Positions 6,240-14,045 of a stretch of DNA of 14,045 nucleotides are shown here, one piece after another. Each line of letters opens with the position of its first letter. Positions within the stretch are counted from its first letter, which is position 1. The DNA lies in contig JAEXPS010000130.1 in the NCBI GenBank assembly GCA_023438885.1, forward strand, positions 1 to 14,045, in the 5' to 3' direction. The notes beneath the pieces are model-generated. The model saw only the letters and a list, made by a program, of their open reading frames with translations. It was not told the DNA's origin and ran no database searches. The translations under genes were made by a program, and so were the position numbers. The DNA comes from Actinomycetes bacterium (GTDB taxonomy: Bacteria > Actinomycetota > Actinomycetes > Actinomycetales > Cellulomonadaceae).

Positions 6240-6980
6240 ATGGTCAACAACGTGCCGCCGACCACGGTGCTCGTCGTCGAGGACGAGCCCGCCATCGCCC
6301 AGGCGATCGTCCAGCGCCTGTCGGCGGAGGGTTGGACCGTCCGAGCCGTCGGCGACGGGCTCGCCGGCGTCGAGGCCGCCTCTCGGCTCGAACCGGACGT
6401 CGTGGTGCTCGACGTGATGCTGCCCGGCATCGACGGGCTGGAGGTGTGCCGCCGCATCCAGGCGGAGCGGCCCGTGCCGGTGCTGATGCTCACCGCGCGG
6501 GACGACGAGACGGACATGCTGATCGGCCTGGGTGTCGGGGCCGACGACTACATGACGAAGCCGTTCTCCATGCGAGAGCTCGTCGCGCGCACCAAGGCCC
6601 TGCTGCGACGTCAGGAACGGGCGGCAGCCGCGGTGCGGGCCGACCAGTCGCGGGAGCCGGAGCCGCCGCTGGTGGTCGGTGACGTGACGATCGACCAGGC
6701 GCAGCGCCGGGTGCACCGGGACGGCGACGAGGTGCACCTGACGCCGACCGAGTTCGACCTGCTCGTGGCGCTGGCGACCAACGCCCGCACCGTGCTGACC
6801 CGCGAGAAGCTGCTGGCCGACGTGTGGGACTGGGTGGACGCCAGCGGCACCCGGACCGTCGACTCCCACGTCAAGGCGCTGCGGCGCAAGCTCGGTGCGG
6901 ACCTGATCCGCACGGTCCACGGTGTGGGCTACGCCTTCGAGCCGGCGGGTGACGAGACGCCCGCCCCTCCGGAGCCGTGA
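6240..6980 (+). CDS. OmpR/PhoB-family DNA-binding response regulator
   Basis: This 246-residue protein has an N-terminal receiver (about 8 to 122) with acidic pocket Glu14-Asp15, phosphoacceptor Asp58 (VVLDVMLPGIDG), switch Thr85 (LMLTARD) and Lys107 (YMTKPF). After a linker rich in Ala, Arg and Glu, a winged-helix domain (about 142 to 235) carries LTPTEFDLLVAL, the recognition-helix run TRTVDSHVKALRRKLG and the wing VHGVGYAF. It is a transcription factor controlled by the kinase encoded next. The ATG at 6240 is the only start that places the receiver strand TVLVVEDE correctly. There is no obvious ribosome binding site, so the message may be leaderless. Its stop overlaps the kinase start (GTGA). 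The likely target is the downstream ABC transporter, judged by position only. Confidence 0.93.
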   Translation: MVNNVPPTTVLVVEDEPAIAQAIVQRLSAEGWTVRAVGDGLAGVEAASRLEPDVVVLDVMLPGIDGLEVCRRIQAERPVPVLMLTARDDETDMLIGLGVGADDYMTKPFSMRELVARTKALLRRQERAAAAVRADQSREPEPPLVVGDVTIDQAQRRVHRDGDEVHLTPTEFDLLVALATNARTVLTREKLLADVWDWVDASGTRTVDSHVKALRRKLGADLIRTVHGVGYAFEPAGDETPAPPEP

Positions 6981-8095
6981 CCTCGCCTGGGACGCCTCGC
7001 CCGGCGGCTCCGCCGGGCGGTCCGCGCCATCGCCGGCCGATGTCCGAGCGCCTCCCCGACATCCGGCCGCTGGACCGGGTCCGCTCGATCAAGATCAAGC
7101 TCGGTGTGCTCGTCGCCGCCACGGTGACGCTGGCCGCGTTCTTCACCTGGTGGGGGCTGAACTACCACCTGGGCCCCACCCGGACGCTGCCGCTGGCGAT
7201 CGTCATCTCGCTGGTGGTGACGCAGCTGCTGGCCCGCGGCATGACCTCGCCCCTGCGCGAGATGACCGCGGCGGCGCGCGCGATGGCCGGCGGCGACTAC
7301 AGCCGGCGGGTCCGGGCGACCAGCCGCGACGAGGTGGGCCAGCTGGCCTCGGCGTTCAACACGATGGCCGACGACCTGCAGCAGGCCGACCGGTTCCGCC
7401 GCGAGCTCGTCGCCAACGTCTCCCACGAGCTGCGCACGCCCGTGGCCGCGCTCCAGGCGCAGCTGGAGAACGTCGTCGACGGCGTGGTGGAGGCGGACCC
7501 GGCGACCATGCAGGCGGCGCTCGCCCAGACCGAACGTCTCGGCCGGCTCGTCACCTACCTGCTGGACCTGTCCCGGCTCGAGGCGGGCGACATGCCGCTG
7601 GACGTCACGGACCTGGCCCTGCGGGACTTCCTCCAGGAGGCGGCCGACGAGGCCGCGCTGGTGGCCGGCGTCCGGCGGGTGCGGTTCGAGGTGTCGGTGA
7701 CGCCGCCGGACCTCACCGTCCCGGCCGACCCCGAGCGGCTGCACCAGGTGGTGGCGAACCTGCTGCACAACGCCGTGCGCCACTCCCCGCAGGACGACGT
7801 GGTGCGCCTCGTCGCGATCCCCGACGGCCGCATGGTGCGCATCGACGTCGTCGACAACGGCCCGGGCATCGCCGCCGCCGACCGCCCACACGTGTTCGAG
7901 CGGTTCGTGCGAGGCAACTCCCCCGCGATCACGGGGCAGATCTCCACCGGCGGCACCGGGCTCGGGCTGGCGATCGTGCGGTGGGCGGTCGAGCTCCACG
8001 GCGGCCACATCGAGGTGGCCGACACGCCCACGGGCTGCACCATGCGGATCACACTGCCGCGGGACAGAGTCCCCACGGCGCCGCGCGGAATGTGA
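6977..8095 (+). CDS. HAMP-containing sensor histidine kinase with minimal sensor
   Basis: The 372-residue kinase has a Pro-rich N-terminus and two hydrophobic segments (about 42 to 60 and 71 to 88) joined by only about ten residues (LNYHLGPTRT). It therefore has almost no extracellular sensing domain. A HAMP linker follows (TSPLREMTAAARAMAGGDYSR onward, to about 135), then the H-box with His150 (VSHELRTP). The HATPase domain has VVANLLHNAVRHS (N box, about 258 to 270), DNGPG (293 to 297) and GGTGLGL (325 to 331). The GTG at 6977 overlaps the regulator stop by four bases; an ATG 21 codons later (MSERLPD) is an alternative start that would drop the Pro-rich leader. A sensor this short suggests detection within the membrane or through the adjacent ABC transporter. 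Confidence 0.92.
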   Translation: MTSPGTPRPAAPPGGPRHRRPMSERLPDIRPLDRVRSIKIKLGVLVAATVTLAAFFTWWGLNYHLGPTRTLPLAIVISLVVTQLLARGMTSPLREMTAAARAMAGGDYSRRVRATSRDEVGQLASAFNTMADDLQQADRFRRELVANVSHELRTPVAALQAQLENVVDGVVEADPATMQAALAQTERLGRLVTYLLDLSRLEAGDMPLDVTDLALRDFLQEAADEAALVAGVRRVRFEVSVTPPDLTVPADPERLHQVVANLLHNAVRHSPQDDVVRLVAIPDGRMVRIDVVDNGPGIAAADRPHVFERFVRGNSPAITGQISTGGTGLGLAIVRWAVELHGGHIEVADTPTGCTMRITLPRDRVPTAPRGM

Positions 8096-8101
8096 TATCA
8101 C
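8092..8101. promoter_or_regulatory. Palindrome GTGATATCAC before the ABC transporter genes
   Basis: A perfect 10-bp palindrome spans the kinase stop codon and the start of the 43-bp gap before the ATPase gene. It is also unusually AT-rich for this window. It could be an operator for a separate transporter promoter, but no convincing -10/-35 pair is visible and the factor is unknown. Confidence 0.35.
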
Positions 8102-8138
8102 TTTCCTGCTCAACGCCGCCTAACGAAGGAGCACGCCC

Positions 8139-9071
8139 GTGACCGCCTCGTCCGAGGCCACCGGCACCGTCGTCGAGGTCCAGCACCTGTCGAAGAGATT
8201 CGGCGCGGTGCAGGCCGTCGACGACCTGTCGTTCACCGTCCAGCCGGGCCGGGTCACCGGCTTCCTCGGCCCCAACGGCGCCGGGAAGACGACCACGCTG
8301 CGCTGCCTGCTCGGCCTGGTGCGCCCCACCAGCGGCGCCGTCACGATCGGGGGCCGCCGGTACGAGGACCTCCAGCGGCCCGGCCGCGTGGTCGGTGCGG
8401 CGCTGGAGGCGGCCAGCTTCCACCCGGGCCGCACCGCGCTCGACCATCTGCGCGTCTACGCGCCCCAGGTGGGCGTCGGGGACCAGCGGGCGCGCGAGGT
8501 GCTCCACCTGGTCGGGCTCGACGCGTCCGCGGACCGCCGCGTGGGCGGGTTCTCGCTCGGCATGCGCCAGCGCCTGGCACTGGCGGGCACGCTGCTGGGC
8601 GACCCCTCCGTGCTGCTGCTCGACGAGCCGGCGAACGGCCTGGACCCCGAGGGCATCTCCTGGCTGCGCGGCTTCCTGCGCGCGCTGGCCGCCGAGGGCC
8701 GCACCGTGCTGGTGTCGAGCCACGTGCTGTCCGAGGTGCAGCAGACCGTCGACGAGGTCGTCATCGTCAACCACGGCCGGCTGGTGCACTCCTCCCCGCT
8801 CGCGGACCTTCAGCGGCTGGTGCGCCGCCAGGTCCGGGTCGCCACGCCCGACGCCGCCGGCCTCGCCGCCCTCGTCCAGCGCGCCGGCTGGACGGGCGCG
8901 CCACCGCCCGGAGCCCCGCCGGGGGTCCTCGACGTGTTCGACGTCGACGCCGCGACCGTCGGCACCGCCGCCCACGCCGCGGGCCTCGAGCTGCACCAGC
9001 TGGCGACGCAGGACGTCGGCCTCGAACAGGTCTTCCTGCAACTGACCTCCGACGAAGGGCGGGCCGCCTGA
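8139..9071 (+). CDS. ABC transporter ATP-binding protein (BcrA-like)
   Basis: The 310-residue ATPase has Walker A GPNGAGKTT (44 to 52), signature FSLGMRQRLALA (138 to 149), Walker B VLLLDEP (158 to 164, catalytic Glu163), D-loop NGLDPEG and switch His195 (VLVSSHVLSEV). At the Q-loop it reads GAALEAASFHPGRTALDHL, with Glu90 where most ATPases have Gln. This is typical of the BcrA/bacitracin-type ABC-2 group. A C-terminal extension of about 90 residues ends with DVGLEQVFLQLT, also usual for that group. The GTG at 8139 follows AAGGAG with good spacing. The stop overlaps the permease start by one base. It powers the permease encoded next; the substrate, possibly an antibiotic, peptide or lipid, cannot be told from sequence. 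Confidence 0.92.
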   Translation: MTASSEATGTVVEVQHLSKRFGAVQAVDDLSFTVQPGRVTGFLGPNGAGKTTTLRCLLGLVRPTSGAVTIGGRRYEDLQRPGRVVGAALEAASFHPGRTALDHLRVYAPQVGVGDQRAREVLHLVGLDASADRRVGGFSLGMRQRLALAGTLLGDPSVLLLDEPANGLDPEGISWLRGFLRALAAEGRTVLVSSHVLSEVQQTVDEVVIVNHGRLVHSSPLADLQRLVRRQVRVATPDAAGLAALVQRAGWTGAPPPGAPPGVLDVFDVDAATVGTAAHAAGLELHQLATQDVGLEQVFLQLTSDEGRAA

Positions 9072-9883
9072 TGCGCGCCGCACTCGTCGCGGAGTACCGC
9101 AAGATCACCACCACCCGGCTGTGGTGGGTGCTGCTGATCGTGATGGTCGGCTACATGGGGTTCCTGTCGGCGATCATGGGCTGGGGAATCACGCAGGGAC
9201 AGGTGACCACGGACGTCGGCGGCTCCGACGAGCCGGTGGTCCTCGCCGCGGACGCCGTGGTGCGCGCCGTCTACACGATCGCCGTCTCGTTCGGGTACGT
9301 GTTCCCGCTGCTCGTCGGCGCGCTGACGATGAGCGCCGAGTTCCGGCACAAGACGATCACACCAACGTTCCTGGCCGAGCCGCGCCGTTCCGTGGTCCTC
9401 GGGGCGAAGCTCGCCGCGGCAGGGGCGGTCGGCGTGCTGTTCGGGCTGGCGGGGACCCTCGCCTCCGCCGGGGCCGGTGCCGGGGTGCTCGGGCTGCTCG
9501 GCGAGCCGACCTTCCTCGACGTCGGCTCGACGTGGCGGGTCCTCGGCCAGTCGGCGCTCGCGCTGGCGGTCTGGGCACTCGTCGGCGTCGGCATCGGCAC
9601 GTTGCTGACCAACCAGGTGGCCGTCGTCGTCGTGGTGCTCGCCTTCACCCAGTTCGTCGAGCCGGTGCTCCGGTTCGTGCTGGTGCTGACCTCGTGGGGC
9701 GAGGGTGTGGCCAAGTTCCTGCCGGGCGCCGCCGGCGAGGCGATCTCCGGCGGGTCCTTCTACTCGGAGGCGGGACTCGGGCAGCTGCTGCCGTGGTGGC
9801 AGGGCCTGCTGGTGCTCCTCGGCTACGCGCTGATCTTCGCGGTGATCGGCCGGGTGACCACCCTGAAGCGCGACATCACCTAA
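9071..9883 (+). CDS. ABC-2 type transporter permease
   Basis: The 270-residue protein starts with the cytoplasmic motif MRAALVAEYRKITTTRLWW, usual for ABC-2 permeases. About six membrane segments follow: roughly 17 to 37, 66 to 87, 108 to 132, 161 to 181, 184 to 208 and 243 to 262. The conserved loop EFRHKTITPTFLAEPRR lies at about 90 to 106. It forms the membrane pore of the exporter with the ATPase encoded immediately upstream; the ATG shares one base with that gene's TGA. No extracellular domain of the BceB kind is present, so this is not a classical Bce-type sensing permease. Six segments per subunit suggest it works as a homodimer. Confidence 0.9.
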   Translation: MRAALVAEYRKITTTRLWWVLLIVMVGYMGFLSAIMGWGITQGQVTTDVGGSDEPVVLAADAVVRAVYTIAVSFGYVFPLLVGALTMSAEFRHKTITPTFLAEPRRSVVLGAKLAAAGAVGVLFGLAGTLASAGAGAGVLGLLGEPTFLDVGSTWRVLGQSALALAVWALVGVGIGTLLTNQVAVVVVVLAFTQFVEPVLRFVLVLTSWGEGVAKFLPGAAGEAISGGSFYSEAGLGQLLPWWQGLLVLLGYALIFAVIGRVTTLKRDIT

Positions 9884-9912
9884 CGCGCGACGAGCCACGT
9901 GCCGATGCGTGG

Positions 9913-9930
9913 TCGGGACCTTAGGCCCGA
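9913..9930 (+). promoter_or_regulatory. DosR/DevR-like box upstream of kgd
   Basis: TCGGGACCTTAGGCCCGA is an imperfect 18-bp dyad that closely follows the pattern GGGACnnnnGnCCC bound by DosR/DevR hypoxia regulators in mycobacteria and used in other actinobacteria. A -10-like TAATGT (9937 to 9942) follows six bases later. If instead transcription began at the ATG at 9963, the box would be centred near -41, a usual activator position. The promoter itself is not settled. No dosR or dosS gene is present in the window. Confidence 0.5.
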
Positions 9931-10007
9931 TGGAAGTAATGTTGTCATCGAGATATCCGACGATGGCGCGGGCCCAGCGACCGCGCGTGGAAGCAGGCGA
10001 TCTTCTC

Positions 10008-13763
<3,756 letters not shown>

Positions 13764-13764
13764 C

Positions 13765-13792
13765 CCGCGCGCCGCTGCTCGGCTGCGCGCGG
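13765..13792 (+). terminator. GC-rich hairpin after kgd
   Basis: CCGCGCGC (13765 to 13772) pairs with GCGCGCGG (13785 to 13792), an 8-bp all-GC stem around a 12-base loop starting two bases after the kgd stop codon. No T-run follows. Its position suggests transcription termination or transcript-end protection. Confidence 0.5.
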
Positions 13793-13844
13793 CCCGCTGG
13801 GAGACTGGCCGGGGACGACAAGCGGACAGGGTGGGTGATGGCGC

Positions 13845-14045
13845 GTGGCTGAGCGGCCGCTGCGGATCGTGGTGGTCGGCGACGAGCTGGTCGCCGGCGC
13901 GGGTGACCCCCGCGGCCTCGGCTGGGTGGGCCGGGTGGCGGTCCGCACGCTCGCGCCCGTGCCGCCGACCTTCGTGACCCTCGCCGTGCCCGGCGAAGGC
14001 ACCGGCGGCCTCGGCTCCCGGTGGGAGGCCGAGGCGACGCGCCGC
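13845..14045 (+). CDS. SGNH/GDSL-hydrolase-like protein, N-terminal fragment (cut by window edge)
   Basis: Sixty-seven codons are visible, open to the right edge. The opening RPLRIVVVGDELVAGAGD followed by GLGWVGRV matches block I of SGNH/GDSL esterases, in which a first beta strand leads into GDS with the nucleophilic serine. Here the third position is Glu (GDEL, residues 12 to 14), so the usual nucleophile appears absent. The GTG at 13845 is the only start possible, since an in-frame TGA lies seven bases upstream at 13836; GGGTGGG nine bases before it can serve as the ribosome binding site. It follows kgd on the same strand after 81 bases and a hairpin, so it is probably a separate unit. 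The remaining Gly/Asn/His blocks lie outside the window, so the family call is moderate. Confidence 0.6.
   Translation, partial: MAERPLRIVVVGDELVAGAGDPRGLGWVGRVAVRTLAPVPPTFVTLAVPGEGTGGLGSRWEAEATRR

Noticed and set aside
9895..9912. CCACG/CGTGG stem after the permease gene as a terminator
   Set aside because: Only 5 bp with an 8-base loop and no T-run; too weak to call.

Overview
The window is high-GC, tightly packed DNA with GTG and TTG starts, 4-base GTGA overlaps between genes, and a fused E2/E1 2-oxoglutarate enzyme (Kgd). This points to an actinobacterium. A member of the Micrococcales near Cellulomonas fits the protein wording, but the genus is inference.

Region 1 (1 to about 1700) is accessory and worn. 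The left edge is the tip of an IS3-type insertion sequence, with the first 20 codons of its OrfA on the minus strand. It cuts into a small gene for a predicted membrane protein, which sits behind a second tiny ORF. After a stretch of about 300 bp with no convincing gene comes an intact SUKH (SMI1/KNR4) immunity-type protein. Immediately upstream of it, on the same strand, is the broken C-terminal end of a NucA/NucB-type DNase toxin domain. That remnant is frameshifted, has lost its N-terminal part, and appears changed at both expected catalytic acids. The region is best read as the end of a polymorphic toxin-immunity locus in which the toxin has died and the immunity gene has survived. This is the most interesting part of the window.

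Region 2 (1751 to 6070) is chromosomal housekeeping. It holds an aldose 1-epimerase family gene (+) with a probable leaderless promoter, converging on an M15-family D,D-carboxypeptidase-like cell-wall enzyme (-), with a shared hairpin between them. Next come two overlapping DUF21/CBS membrane proteins (-) of the CNNM/CorC ion-transport family.

Region 3 (6240 to 9883) is a four-gene set on the plus strand: OmpR-type response regulator, HAMP histidine kinase with almost no extracellular sensor, BcrA-like ABC ATPase and ABC-2 permease. It reads as a self-contained envelope or drug-stress sensing and export module, although the substrate cannot be read from the sequence. The regulator and kinase overlap by 4 bases and the ATPase and permease by 1. 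The ATPase has its own ribosome binding site just after a 10-bp palindrome.

Region 4 (9884 to 14045) holds kgd, the TCA-cycle 2-oxoglutarate dehydrogenase/decarboxylase, preceded by a sequence very like a DosR/DevR hypoxia box. At the right edge is the start of an SGNH/GDSL-like gene whose nucleophile position reads Glu instead of Ser.
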